In this document: in pieces, positions 37,533-48,500 of the stretch
Numbering within the stretch: position 1 is the stretch's first letter
Layout: each line of letters begins with the position of its first letter
Assembly (NCBI RefSeq): GCF_947367085.1
Contig: NZ_CANBCP010000009.1
Location: forward strand, 1 to 55,723
Reading direction: 5' to 3'
Source of the DNA: an uncultured Lactobacillus sp.
GTDB taxonomy: Bacteria > Bacillota > Bacilli > Lactobacillales > Lactobacillaceae
DNA length: 55,723 nucleotides
The notes under the pieces: generated by a model
What the model was told of the DNA's origin: nothing
Seen by the model: only the letters and a program-made list of their open reading frames with translations
Databases searched by the model: none
Translations under genes and position numbers: made by a program

Positions 37533-37707
37533 AAAGAATCTGACACTTGCTGAGAGGCACGCTCTCAAACGTTTAGATAAGGTTGAGCAGAATCAACAAA
37601 AAGCCTATGAAAAAAAGCCAGAGCCCTTTCCATGGAAGACTCTCATCATGGGAGCATGTTTTGTAATAATTCTTATTTTATTTCTGATTCAAATATTTAT
37701 TAAATAA
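37525..37707 (+). CDS. Small single-pass membrane protein, candidate Asp4/SecE2-like subunit
   Basis: A 60-residue protein with a charged Lys/Glu-rich N-terminal part (about 1-38, amphipathic) and one C-terminal membrane helix (about 39-59). That is the layout of SecE and of the small Asp4 subunit of accessory Sec systems. Its start overlaps gtfB by eight bases, and a terminator follows. So it is the last gene of the export operon. I do not recognise its sequence firmly. Role assignment rests on size, topology and position. Confidence 0.8.
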   Translation: MSKKNLTLAERHALKRLDKVEQNQQKAYEKKPEPFPWKTLIMGACFVIILILFLIQIFIK

Positions 37708-37710
37708 TAT

Positions 37711-37758
37711 AAAAATAAAGCCAAAGCGTTATATTGGGTTAAGCTTTGGCTTATTTTT
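37711..37758 (+). terminator. Terminator of the secY2-gtfB operon
   Basis: AAAAATAAAGCCAAAGC (37711-37727) pairs with GCTTTGGCTTATTTTT (37743-37758) with one bulged A, and the right arm ends in T. It separates export genes from the adhesin. Confidence 0.85.
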
Positions 37759-37824
37759 ATGAAATTTATTTTGATATAAGAGTTTAATTTAATAACAGAA
37801 AGTGTATTATAGATATGTAATTAT

Positions 37825-37859
37825 TATAATAAATGATAGCATAAAGTTTTTATTATAAT
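37825..37859 (+). promoter_or_regulatory. Adhesin promoter region with two TATAAT boxes
   Basis: The AT-rich gap 37759-37898 contains two perfect TATAAT boxes (37825-37830 and 37854-37859). No clear -35 was found for either. They are the best candidates for separate transcription of the adhesin after the terminator. A ribosome site (AGAGG, 37888-37892) lies before ATG 37899. Confidence 0.45.
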
Positions 37860-37898
37860 GCTTTTGAATTAGGGATAAATAATTATTAGAGGTTAAGT

Positions 37899-40800
37899 AT
37901 GAAAAGACTACATTTTGGAAAGAAAAGAAATTCTGAAAAAATAAAGCAATACACTGATCCTAATCGTTTGAAAGAAGATAGGGACGATCCTAAAGCATAT
38001 CTTAAGGAACTTGCCGGCTTAGCTACAATTCTTGGAGCCGGTGCTACAGGTGCAACGATTTTACCTAATGATCGTGTTTATGCGGCACAAACTTCTGTTG
38101 ATCCGAAGTCACAAATTGTGGGATCTGTATCTCATAGTACTCAAACAGGAACTTCTGATAAAGCAGCCAGCAAATCTAATGAAAAAGAATTCAGCATCAG
38201 TAATTCTGAGGCAAAGAGTATCTCTGCATCAACTTCTAAGAGTATAAAGCTTTCACAAAGTGCTTCAACTTCTTTAAGTCAGTCTGAAAGTATGCTTAGT
38301 TCTTTAAGCTTGGCCAAAAGTGAAGAAAAAGAGAGAAAATCTAATATTCAAAAATCGGCTACTTCGCATAAGTCTGTCCACAAGCAAGCTAACTCAGAAG
38401 TAGTGAAAAATAGTGAAAATAGTCAATCAACGGCAGATTCGACCATTGTGTCTAACTATGGCTCTACTTCTAATAACCTTGAAACTAAAGCTCAAGCTAG
38501 TCTTGATTTGAGCAATGATATTTCTTCGCTTGCTAAGTTACCGTTAGCTACAAATAAGATAATACATAGTAATAATTCTACCTCTAACTCTAATAATTCA
38601 AATTCTCAATTACCAATTACCTTAGCTGCTAAACTTATGACATTAGCAGCAACTACTGATACTGTCACAAAGCCAACATTTACTGGTACAGTAATGATTA
38701 AAAATGCTGATGGTAGTGCTGTTAATGAAACTACATTTAAAGATGGAGCAGTTCCTAGTTATACTTTTCGGTTGTCAACTTTTGGTGATTCGACTGTTAC
38801 TAATCCGCAATTTGTCGTTATGATACCGAAGGGATTCACAGCACAGACTAGCGATTTTTCTACTTTAACTGGCGCTGAAGGATCTAATATCTTTGGAGGA
38901 GGATCTTTTGCTGGTCCTTATAATGGTACAAGTTCTATTAAAGAACTTGGTAATTATGGGCCAAATGGCGAACAACTATTTCTCATTACTTTAACTGGCC
39001 AGACGCCTACATGGGGTAATAATTATGGTGGTCAGATTAAGTTAACTTTAGATCCTAATGCAACTGGTTCAGCTTCATATAGTACATGGGGAGCACCACT
39101 TATTTCTGAATTAGCTGATGATGCTAACTCTAATACCAATCAATATAATTCAAGTAATTATGGTGGTGGTCCATATACTTTCAAGGTAGATGGACAAGAT
39201 CTAAATGTTATTAAAAATTCTTCTGGGATTAATGGTACTCAAGGCTCAATTAGTTACATCTTAAATAACAGTAGAGTTTTACCACAATTTACAGGTACAG
39301 CTTCTTTAGGGAGTCTAAATGCTAGTGGTAATTTTGTGTCGGCTAATGATACTAATTACACTGCTGACACGCCAGCAACTGAATTACCTACCTTCAATGT
39401 TCGTTTATCGACAAGTGGAACCTCTAATGTTAATAATCCACAATTTATCGTTACAATACCTAAGGGATTCAAAGTAACAGGCAGTAACTTAATTTCATCT
39501 GATGCTGTAAGTAAGTATTTCAATGGTAATTTCAAAGGCAATAATAGTTTTAGTGCTAGTGACTACACTGTTGAATCACTTGGAACTAATAGTAATGGTG
39601 AAGAGGTTTATAGTGTAAAGTTAAACTTTAATCCATCTGAAGGTGATAATAAAGATTTAGGTTTGCAGTATAAGTTAGCTGTAGATTCAACTGCAAAAGG
39701 TAACTTCAAATATGATAGCAATACGCCGTTAGTAACTGAATTAGCTAGTGATGCTCAAAGTACAGCAGGAACTACCCAAATTACTGTTAATGGCACAACT
39801 TATGACGTTGTTAAGAGCAGCAATCCAACTAATGTAAGCTACTATGTAAATGATGCCCAACTTCCACAATTTACTGGTACTGTCGCCTTTGGTAATTTAG
39901 ATTCAACAGGTAAATTTATTCCTGGAGATAACATTAACTACACCTCTAAAACACCACCAGCAGATCTTCCAACTCTTTCTGTTCGTCTTTCTACATTGGG
40001 GAGTTCAACAGTTAATGACCCACAATTTGTTGTAATGATTCCTAAGGGATTCAGCTCAAGTGTTTCTGATTTCAATTTAATAAGTAAAAATGTAAGTAAT
40101 TATTTCGGTGGTAACGGATTCTTTAGTGGAACTAATAACTTCACCTCTAATGATTATTCCGTTGAAGATTTAGGAAAAGTTGGTCCAAATGGGGAACAGC
40201 TATTCAAGATAAAGTTAAACTTTAATCCAGGCTGGGGTGCTGCGAAGAACTTTGGTGGACAATTTAAATTAACTTTAGATTCAAAGCAAACAGGAGTTTA
40301 TAACTACGGCAGTACTGGTGCACCAATCGTATCAGAACTTGCAAGTGATGCAAGTTCATCAAAAGATAATACTTATACTTTTGATGCTAATGGTCAAAAT
40401 ATTGAAGTTGTTAAAAGTGGTACGCCGGGTGTTAATTACGCCATTAATACCAATATAGTACCAACATTTACAGGTACAGCAATTCTGGATGCGAATGGTA
40501 AAGACTATAGTGGTGACTCTGTGCCTAGCTATAGTTTCCGGTTATCAACAAGTGGAAATTCCACAGTGCAAAATCCTAAATTTATCGTAATGATTCCGGA
40601 TGGCTTTAAAGCAGATGCTAAGGATATTACCTTTCAAATGGGTAATTATCCAGGAACTGCTTCAGTCAAGGCATTAGGTAATTATGGACCAAATGGGGAG
40701 CAGATTTTTGAAGTTTCGTTAACGGGTACAACACCTAACTTTACAACTGCTTCAGTAATGGGACAGATCAAATTAAGTCCAAACTTTAATGGTGAAAATG

Positions 40801-42587
40801 GTGGTAGTCACACTTACTCTAATGCTACTGCTCCGCTTGTATCTGAAGTTTCAGATTATTCCTCAGCACCTTACGGTTCATATACTTTCCATACAGATGA
40901 CGGAGAGATCAAAGTTGCTCAAAGTCTACAAACTGTAAACTGGACTAATGCAGGCACTACTGCAGCTAATAGTAGCGCTAGTGTTACCTACGCAATTCAA
41001 GTAGGGAAAGAAAAATTACCTACTAGTGCCTATACTATTAGTAATATTCAAGCCAAACCTGTTGCTGGAGCGACGAACAATAATGCAGGATATGAACAGC
41101 TTAGTTTTTCTTTCACACCTAAAGAAACTCTCAAAGAGGGCCAATATATTGATGTAAATTTAGGATTACCAGGTGCTAACGGAATTGAATTATACGACAG
41201 TAAGTTGGGAGCCAATATTCCACTTAAAGCTCCTGATGGAACTCAGGTGGCTACTGCTTATAATATGGGAACGTATTATAGAATAGTCTTTAATTCAGCA
41301 GCTACTACTTACACTAGTGGTAATAATAACCTAACACTTACACCAATTTTACGTTGGGGAAATCCGCAATCGCAACAACCATCAATTAGCCCAAATCAAG
41401 CCAGCAGTAATACAACTGATTTAGGAAAAGTCTTTGTTTACCAATATACTGATAATGAAACTCTAAATGGACAAAAATTTGCCTATACTCCTACTAATGA
41501 TGTAACTATAAATGGCCAAACATATGCGAGTGGTCTCCATATTCAAGGACAATACGTCTATGATAAGCAATATTTGGACTACAACAAGGAAACTGGCGCT
41601 GTAATTTATTATAATAACAATAGAATTTGGAGTCCGAATAATGGTGTTTCTATAAATACCAATTGGGCAAACTCACCAGCTTTTCAGATTGCTACTAGTG
41701 GAGCAACTAATCCTGAGGATAATACAAGTACTGATTTTGATATAACGGTTACTGTAGGAAATAGTAAAGAATTTAATTATAATTGGCTTACTGACCAGGA
41801 GATGGAAGAACAGATTAAAAAACTGTATGCCTGGTATGTAAACAATAAGTTAAGTAACGAGGTTGCTGGGGACTCTACTAATAAAGTTTATTTGAATAAT
41901 GAGTTAAAACAAGATAAACAGACAACTTCTCCTATTACTGTAACCGATGAAGAAACAATTACAGATGGTAAGACCACTCGAATTTATCATATTAAAATTG
42001 CTGATCCAACAATTAGATTAAAGGGATGGATTATACCTCTAACAGTAAGTGCTTCTGGGTTTACGATGCCAGATGATATCAAGTCATATCAAGAGGATTT
42101 GGATAAGTCATCAACTGTAGATAAGAATAACTATACTAATGTTGCGAAGAGTGGGGCTGCTACAAGTAACACGGCACTGCAAGAGGCATTACAAAATACA
42201 GCTCATCCAGTTATGAGTATAAAGAATAATTCTTCTGATAAGACAGTTCCTCTACCAGATACAATTAATTGGGATACTTGGAAAGCTGGAATTGCATATG
42301 ATTCTAACGGAAATCTTTCTAACTCAAGTGATTCTGCTAATACTAGAATGGCTACACTTGTGTTTGTTGATGATACAGATCCAGCTCATCCAATTACTAT
42401 TACCACAACAACTACCAAAGGACCATCAGATGGAGAGATTGTTTTCAAGGATGCTACAACGACGTTAGAGGGACTTGAAAAACAAGGATATATCCTTGAA
42501 AAAGTTGTTGACAATCAAACTGGTGACACGATTACCCCCCCCATCTGGGGTAAATGTGTCCCAGCTAAGTCAGTATGGATATGGTAA
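37899..42587 (+). CDS. Adhesin N-terminal part: signal peptide, SRR1, binding region
   Basis: A 1562-residue product as written. Residues 1-62 are a long signal peptide with basic start and a glycine-rich core ([12 protein letters not shown]), ending near VYA, as required for SecA2/SecY2 export. Residues about 75-195 are the short serine-rich SRR1. Residues 259-1008 hold four repeats (see repeat entry). Residues about 1010-1480 are a further unassigned beta-rich region. Residues about 1484 onward start a MucBP-like module ([14 protein letters not shown]...LEKQGYIL). After the C tract the frame reads 14 foreign residues and stops. Without SRR2 and LPQTG the product cannot be wall-anchored and might be released. 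Confidence 0.9.
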   Translation: MKRLHFGKKRNSEKIKQYTDPNRLKEDRDDPKAYLKELAGLATILGAGATGATILPNDRVYAAQTSVDPKSQIVGSVSHSTQTGTSDKAASKSNEKEFSISNSEAKSISASTSKSIKLSQSASTSLSQSESMLSSLSLAKSEEKERKSNIQKSATSHKSVHKQANSEVVKNSENSQSTADSTIVSNYGSTSNNLETKAQASLDLSNDISSLAKLPLATNKIIHSNNSTSNSNNSNSQLPITLAAKLMTLAATTDTVTKPTFTGTVMIKNADGSAVNETTFKDGAVPSYTFRLSTFGDSTVTNPQFVVMIPKGFTAQTSDFSTLTGAEGSNIFGGGSFAGPYNGTSSIKELGNYGPNGEQLFLITLTGQTPTWGNNYGGQIKLTLDPNATGSASYSTWGAPLISELADDANSNTNQYNSSNYGGGPYTFKVDGQDLNVIKNSSGINGTQGSISYILNNSRVLPQFTGTASLGSLNASGNFVSANDTNYTADTPATELPTFNVRLSTSGTSNVNNPQFIVTIPKGFKVTGSNLISSDAVSKYFNGNFKGNNSFSASDYTVESLGTNSNGEEVYSVKLNFNPSEGDNKDLGLQYKLAVDSTAKGNFKYDSNTPLVTELASDAQSTAGTTQITVNGTTYDVVKSSNPTNVSYYVNDAQLPQFTGTVAFGNLDSTGKFIPGDNINYTSKTPPADLPTLSVRLSTLGSSTVNDPQFVVMIPKGFSSSVSDFNLISKNVSNYFGGNGFFSGTNNFTSNDYSVEDLGKVGPNGEQLFKIKLNFNPGWGAAKNFGGQFKLTLDSKQTGVYNYGSTGAPIVSELASDASSSKDNTYTFDANGQNIEVVKSGTPGVNYAINTNIVPTFTGTAILDANGKDYSGDSVPSYSFRLSTSGNSTVQNPKFIVMIPDGFKADAKDITFQMGNYPGTASVKALGNYGPNGEQIFEVSLTGTTPNFTTASVMGQIKLSPNFNGENGGSHTYSNATAPLVSEVSDYSSAPYGSYTFHTDDGEIKVAQSLQTVNWTNAGTTAANSSASVTYAIQVGKEKLPTSAYTISNIQAKPVAGATNNNAGYEQLSFSFTPKETLKEGQYIDVNLGLPGANGIELYDSKLGANIPLKAPDGTQVATAYNMGTYYRIVFNSAATTYTSGNNNLTLTPILRWGNPQSQQPSISPNQASSNTTDLGKVFVYQYTDNETLNGQKFAYTPTNDVTINGQTYASGLHIQGQYVYDKQYLDYNKETGAVIYYNNNRIWSPNNGVSINTNWANSPAFQIATSGATNPEDNTSTDFDITVTVGNSKEFNYNWLTDQEMEEQIKKLYAWYVNNKLSNEVAGDSTNKVYLNNELKQDKQTTSPITVTDEETITDGKTTRIYHIKIADPTIRLKGWIIPLTVSASGFTMPDDIKSYQEDLDKSSTVDKNNYTNVAKSGAATSNTALQEALQNTAHPVMSIKNNSSDKTVPLPDTINWDTWKAGIAYDSNGNLSNSSDSANTRMATLVFVDDTDPAHPITITTTTTKGPSDGEIVFKDATTTLEGLEKQGYILEKVVDNQTGDTITPPIWGKCVPAKSVWIW
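38673..40925 (+). repeat. Four tandem binding-region repeats of about 200 residues
   Basis: Repeats begin at residues 259, 462, 656 and 855 (bases 38673, 39282, 39864, 40461), each opening with P-x-F-T-G-T. Shared landmarks in each are RLST, a N-P-x-F or D-P-x-F followed by V/I-x-IPKGF or IPDGF, then ELG/DLG-type and E-x-x-SD blocks. The fourth is shorter (about 154 residues). They look like a tandem-duplicated ligand-binding beta-sandwich. The ligand is unknown. Confidence 0.85.
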
Positions 42588-45500
42588 GTTGGTTGATGGA
42601 CCTAATAAATTTACTGTCTATTTACGTAAGATAGATGAAACAAGTATTAGCCAGAGTATCAGTACATCTATTGAAAATAGTAGGAGTACATCTCAGTCAA
42701 TTAGTCAGGACGCATCTACTTCACACAGTGAAAGTTTATCCGCTTCTATTAGTGATGCAGTAAGCAATTCAGCAAGCCGAAGCGATAGTTTGTCAAATTC
42801 GGCAAGTCATAGTGAAAGTTTGAGTAACTCGGCAAGCTATAGTGAGAGTTTGTTCAACTCAGCAAGCTATAGTGAAAGCATATCTAACTCCGCAAGTCAC
42901 AGCGATAGTTTGTCAAATTCGACAAGTCATAGTGAAAGCTTGAGTAACTCGGCAAGTTATAGTGAGAGTTTGTCTAACTCGATAAGTCAGAGCGAGAGTT
43001 TGAGCAACTCGGTAAGTCAGAGTGAAAGCTTGAGTAACTCAGTAAGCCAAAGTGAAAGCCTGAGCAACTCAGTGAGTCAAAGCGAAAGCTTGTCTAACTC
43101 AGTGAGCCAAAGTGAAAGCTTAAGTAATTCAGTATCGCAGAGCGAAAGTTTGAGTAACTCAGTGAGCCAAAGCGAGAGTCTGTCTAACTCAGTGAGTCAA
43201 AGTGAGAGTCTGAGCAACTCAGTAAGTCAAAGCGAAAGCTTGAGTAATTCAGTCAGCCAGAGCGAAAGCTTGTCCAACTCAGTATCGCAGAGCGAGAGTC
43301 TATCTAACTCGGTAAGCCAAAGTGAGAGCTTGTCTAACTCAGTAAGTCAGAGCGAAAGTTTGAGTAACTCAGTGAGCCAAAGCGAGAGTTTGAGTAACTC
43401 AGTAAGCCAAAGCGAAAGTTTGAGTAACTCAGTAAGCCAGAGTGAGAGTTTGAGTAACTCAGTAAGTCAAAGCGAAAGTCTGTCCAACTCGATCAGCCAG
43501 AGTGAGAGCTTGAGCAACTCAGTAAGCCAAAGTGAGAGTTTAAGCAACTCGTTATCGCAGAGTGAAAGTTTGAGTAATTCGGTGAGTCAGAGTGAAAGCT
43601 TGAGTAACTCAGTAAGTCAAAGCGAAAGTCTGTCTAACTCAGTATCACAAAGTGAAAGCTTGTCCAACTCAGTGAGTCAGAGTGAGAGTTTGAGTAATTC
43701 GGTGAGCCAAAGTGAGAGCTTGTCTAACTCAGTAAGCCAAAGTGAGAGCTTGTCTAACTCAGTAAGCCAAAGTGAGAGCTTGAGTAACTCAGTATCACAA
43801 AGCGAGAGCTTAAGTAATTCAGTGAGTCAGAGTGAAAGCTTGAGTAACTCAGTAAGTCAAAGCGAGAGTTTGAGCAACTCGGTATCGCAAAGTGAGAGCC
43901 TGTCTAACTCAGTAAGTCAGAGCGAAAGCTTAAGCAACTCAGTAAGTCAAAGCGAAAGCTTGAGCAACTCGATCAGTCAGAGTGAAAGCTTAAGTAACTC
44001 ACTAAGTCAAAGTGAGAGTTTGTCCAACTCGATCAGCCAAAGCGAGAGCTTGAGTAATTCAGTATCACAAAGTGAAAGTTTGTCTAACTCGGTATCACAG
44101 AGTGAGAGCTTGAGTAACTCAGTAAGTCAAAGCGAGAGTTTGAGTAACTCAGTATCACAAAGCGAGAGTTTGAGTAACTCGGTCAGTCAGAGCGAAAGCT
44201 TGAGTAACTCGATCAGTCAAAGCGAGAGTTTGAGCAACTCGGTATCGCAAAGTGAGAGTTTATCTAACTCCGTGAGCCAGAGTGAGAGCTTAAGTAACTC
44301 GGTCAGTCAAAGTGAGAGCCTGAGCAACTCAGTGAGTCAGAGCGAAAGTTTGAGTAACTCAGTCAGCCAAAGTGAAAGCTTAAGCGACTCTATCAGTCAG
44401 AGCGAGAGTCTATCTAACTCAGTCAGCCAAAGTGAAAGTTTGAGTAACTCAGTAAGTCAAAGCGAGAGCTTAAGTAACTCAGTGAGTCAAAGTGAAAGCT
44501 TATCTAACTCAGTAAGTCAAAGCGAGAGTTTGAGTAATTCGGTAAGTCAGAGTGAAAGCTTGTCCAACTCAGTATCACAAAGTGAAAGCTTGTCTAACTC
44601 GGTAAGTCAGAGTGAGAGTTTGAGCAACTCGGTAAGCCAGAGTGAGAGCTTATCGAACTCAGTATCGCAGAGCGAAAGCTTATCGAACTCAGTATCGCAG
44701 AGCGAAAGCTTGTCCAACTCTATATCGCAGAGTGAGAGCTTGAGCAACTCAGTAAGCCATAGTGAAAGTTTAAGCAACTCAGTAAGTCAAAGCGAAAGTT
44801 TGAGTAACTCGGTAAGTCAGAGCGAAAGTTTGAGTAACTCGATCAGTCAGAGTGAAAGCTTGAGTAACTCAGTAAGCCAAAGCGAGAGTTTGAGTAACTC
44901 GGTCAGTCAAAGTGAAAGCTTGTCTAACTCAGTAAGCCAAAGTGAGAGTTTGAGGAACTCAGTAAGTCAAAGTGAGAGCTTGTCGAACTCAGTATCGCAA
45001 AGCGAGAGCTTGAGTAATTCGGTCTCCCAGAGCGAAAGCTTGAGTAACTCGGTAAGCCAGAGCGAGAGTTTATCTAACTCAGTAAGTCAAAGTGAAAGCT
45101 TGAGCAACTCGGTGAGTCAGAGTGAAAGCTTGTCCAACTCAGTAAGTCAAAGCGAAAGTTTGAGTAACTCGGTGAGTCAGAGCGAAAGTTTGAGTAACTC
45201 GGTGAGTCAGAGCGAAAGTTTGAGTAACTCGGTATCTCAGAGCGAAAGTTTGAGCAATTCTGTATCACAGAGTGAAAGCTTAAGTAACTCAGTGAGTCAA
45301 AGCGAGAGTTTGAGTAACTCAGTAAGTCAAAGTGAGAGCTTAAGTAACTCAGTATCACAAAGTGAAAGCTTGAGTAACTCGGTAAGTCAGAGCGAGAGTT
45401 TGTCTAACTCGGTAAGTCAAAGTGAAAGCTTAAGCAACTCAGTAAGCCAGAGTGAAAGCTTGTCCAACTCGGTGAGTCAAAGTGAAAGTTTAAGCAACTC

Positions 45501-48500
45501 AATAAGTCAGAGCGAAAGCCTGAGTAACTCGGTGAGTCAGAGTGAGAGCCTGTCTAACTCTGTAAGTCAGAGCGAAAGTTTGAGTAACTCCGTATCACAA
45601 AGTGAGAGTTTGAGTAATTCAGTAAGTCAAAGCGAAAGCCTAAGCAACTCAGTAAGCCAGAGCGAGAGTTTAAGCAACTCCGTATCACAAAGTGAGAGTC
45701 TGTCTAACTCGGTATCTCAGAGCGAAAGCTTAAGTAACTCAGTATCGCAGAGTGAAAGTTTGAGTAATTCAGTGAGTCAAAGCGAAAGCTTGTCCAACTC
45801 GGTGAGTCAAAGTGAGAGCCTGAGCAACTCAGTAAGTCAAAGCGAAAGTTTGAGTAATTCGGTATCTCAGAGCGAAAGTTTGAGCAATTCTGTATCACAG
45901 AGTGAAAGCTTGTCCAACTCAGTAAGTCAGAGCGAAAGCTTGAGTAACTCAGTAAGTCAAAGCGAGAGTTTAAGCAATTCAGTATCACAAAGTGAAAGTT
46001 TGAGTAACTCGGTATCACAAAGTGAGAGTTTGAGTAACTCAGTAAGCCAGAGCGAGAGCTTGAGTAACTCGATCAGTCAAAGTGAAAGCTTATCTAACTC
46101 GGTATCACAAAGTGAAAGCTTGTCTAACTCAGTAAGTCAGAGCGAAAGCTTGAGTAACTCGGTGAGCCAAAGTGAGAGTCTGTCTAACTCAGTATCACAA
46201 AGTGAAAGTTTGTCCAACTCGGTATCTCAAAGCGAGAGTCTGTCCAATTCAGTAAGTCAGAGCGAAAGCTTAAGTAACTCGATCAGTCAAAGCGAAAGCT
46301 TGAGCAATTCAGTATCACAGAGTGAAAGCTTAAGTAACTCGGTCAGTCAGAGCGAAAGCTTGAGTAATTCGGTCTCCCAGAGCGAGAGCTTGTCCAACTC
46401 CGTATCACAAAGTGAAAGTTTGTCTAACTCGGTATCACAGAGTGAAAGTCTAAGTAACTCGGTCAGTCAGAGTGAAAGCTTAAGCAACTCAGTATCGCAG
46501 AGTGAGAGTTTGAGCAACTCAGTAAGCCAAAGTGAGAGTTTGAGTAACTCAGTAAGCCAGAGTGAGAGTTTGAGTAACTCAGTAAGTCAAAGCGAAAGTC
46601 TGTCCAACTCGATCAGCCAGAGTGAGAGCTTGAGCAACTCAGTCAGCCAAAGTGAGAGTTTGAGTAACTCAGTAAGTCAAAGCGAAAGCTTAAGTAACTC
46701 AGTAAGTCAGAGCGAAAGCTTGTCTAACTCGATCAGTCAAAGCGAGAGTTTGAGCAACTCAGTAAGTCAGAGCGAAAGCTTAAGTAATTCAGTATCACAA
46801 AGTGAGAGTCTGTCTAACTCGGTATCTCAAAGCGAGAGCTTGAGTAATTCGGTATCACAGAGTGAGAGCTTGAGTAACTCAGTAAGTCAGAGTGAGAGCC
46901 TGTCTAACTCAGTAAGTCAGAGCGAAAGCTTAAGCAACTCAGTAAGTCAAAGCGAGAGCTTGAGTAACTCGGTCAGTCAAAGTGAAAGCTTAAGCAATTC
47001 AGTCAGCCAGAGTGAGAGTTTGTCCAACTCGGTATCACAAAGTGAGAGTTTGAGTAACTCAGTAAGCCAGAGCGAAAGCCTGTCTAATTCAGTGAGTCAA
47101 AGTGAAAGCTTGTCCAACTCAGTAAGTCAGAGTGAGAGCTTGAGTAATTCGGTCAGTCAAAGCGAAAGCTTATCTAACTCGATCAGCCAAAGCGAGAGCT
47201 TGTCCAACTCGGTGAGTCAGAGTGAAAGTTTGAGTAATTCGGTATCACAGAGCGAGAGCTTGTCCAACTCAGTATCGCAAAGTGAGAGCTTGAGCAACTC
47301 AGTAAGCCAAAGCGAAAGCTTGAGTAATTTAGTATCACAAAGTGAAAGTTTGTCTAACTCGGTATCACAAAGCGAGAGTTTATCTAACTCGGTCAGTCAG
47401 AGTGAAAGCTTGTCTAACTCAGTAAGCCAGAGCGAAAGTTTGAGGAACTCGGTATCGCAGAGCGAAAGCTTGAGTAACTCGATAAGCCAAAGCGAGAGTT
47501 TGAGGAACTCGGTATCGCAGAGCGAAAGCTTGAGTAACTCGATCAGCCAAAGCGAGAGTTTGAGCAACTCAGTAAGTCAGAGCGAAAGCCTGTCTAATTC
47601 AGTAAGTCAAAGCGAGAGTCTGTCTAACTCGGTGAGTCAAAGTGAAAGTTTAAGCAACTCAATAAGTCAGAGCGAAAGCCTGAGCAACTCGGTCAGTCAG
47701 AGCGAAAGCTTGTCTAACTCAGTATCGCAGAGCGAGAGTTTGTCCAATTCGGTAAGTCAAAGTGAAAGCTTAAGCAACTCAGTGAGCCAGAGCGAGAGTT
47801 TAAGCAACTCCGTTTCCCAGAGTGAAAGTTTGAGTAACTCAGTGAGTCAGAGCGAAAGCTTGTCTAACTCAGTCAGCCAAAGCGAGAGCTTGTCTAACTC
47901 GGTGAGTCAAAGCGAGAGTTTAAGTAACTCAGTAAGTCAGAGCGAAAGTTTAAGCAACTCGGTATCGCAGAGCGAGAGTTTAAGTAACTCAGTATCACAA
48001 AGCGAGAGTTTGAGTAACTCAGTAAGTCAAAGTGAGAGCTTAAGTAACTCAGTAAGCCAGAGTGAGAGCTTGAGCAACTCAGTCAGCCAAAGTGAAAGCT
48101 TAAGCAACTCTATCAGTCAGAGCGAGAGTCTATCGAACTCAGTCAGCCAAAGTGAGAGTCTGTCTAACTCAGTATCACAAAGTGAAAGCTTGTCCAACTC
48201 GGTAAGTCAAAGCGAAAGCTTGAGCAACTCGATCAGTCAGAGTGAGAGTTTGAGTAACTCAGTCAGCCAAAGCGAAAGCTTGTCTAACTCCGTCTCCCAG
48301 AGCGAGAGTTTATCTAACTCGGTCAGCCAGAGTGAAAGTTTGTCCAACTCAGTATCGCAAAGTGAGAGCTTGAGTAACTCAGTAAGTCAGAGTGAGAGTT
48401 TGAGTAACTCAGTATCGCAGAGTGAAAGTTTGTCCAACTCAGTATCGCAAAGTGAAAGCTTGAGCAACTCGGTAAGTCAAAGCGAGAGTTTGAGTAATTC

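Noticed and set aside
42475-42542. Independent start of the second adhesin frame at ATG 42475
   Set aside because: There is no ribosome site, no signal peptide, and the first 20 residues overlap the upstream frame out of register; the fusion product explains the sequence better.
45074-46018. Minus-strand open frames of about 100 residues in the repeat array
   Set aside because: They are antisense shadows of the low-complexity codons, with no ribosome sites and compositions that mirror the repeat.
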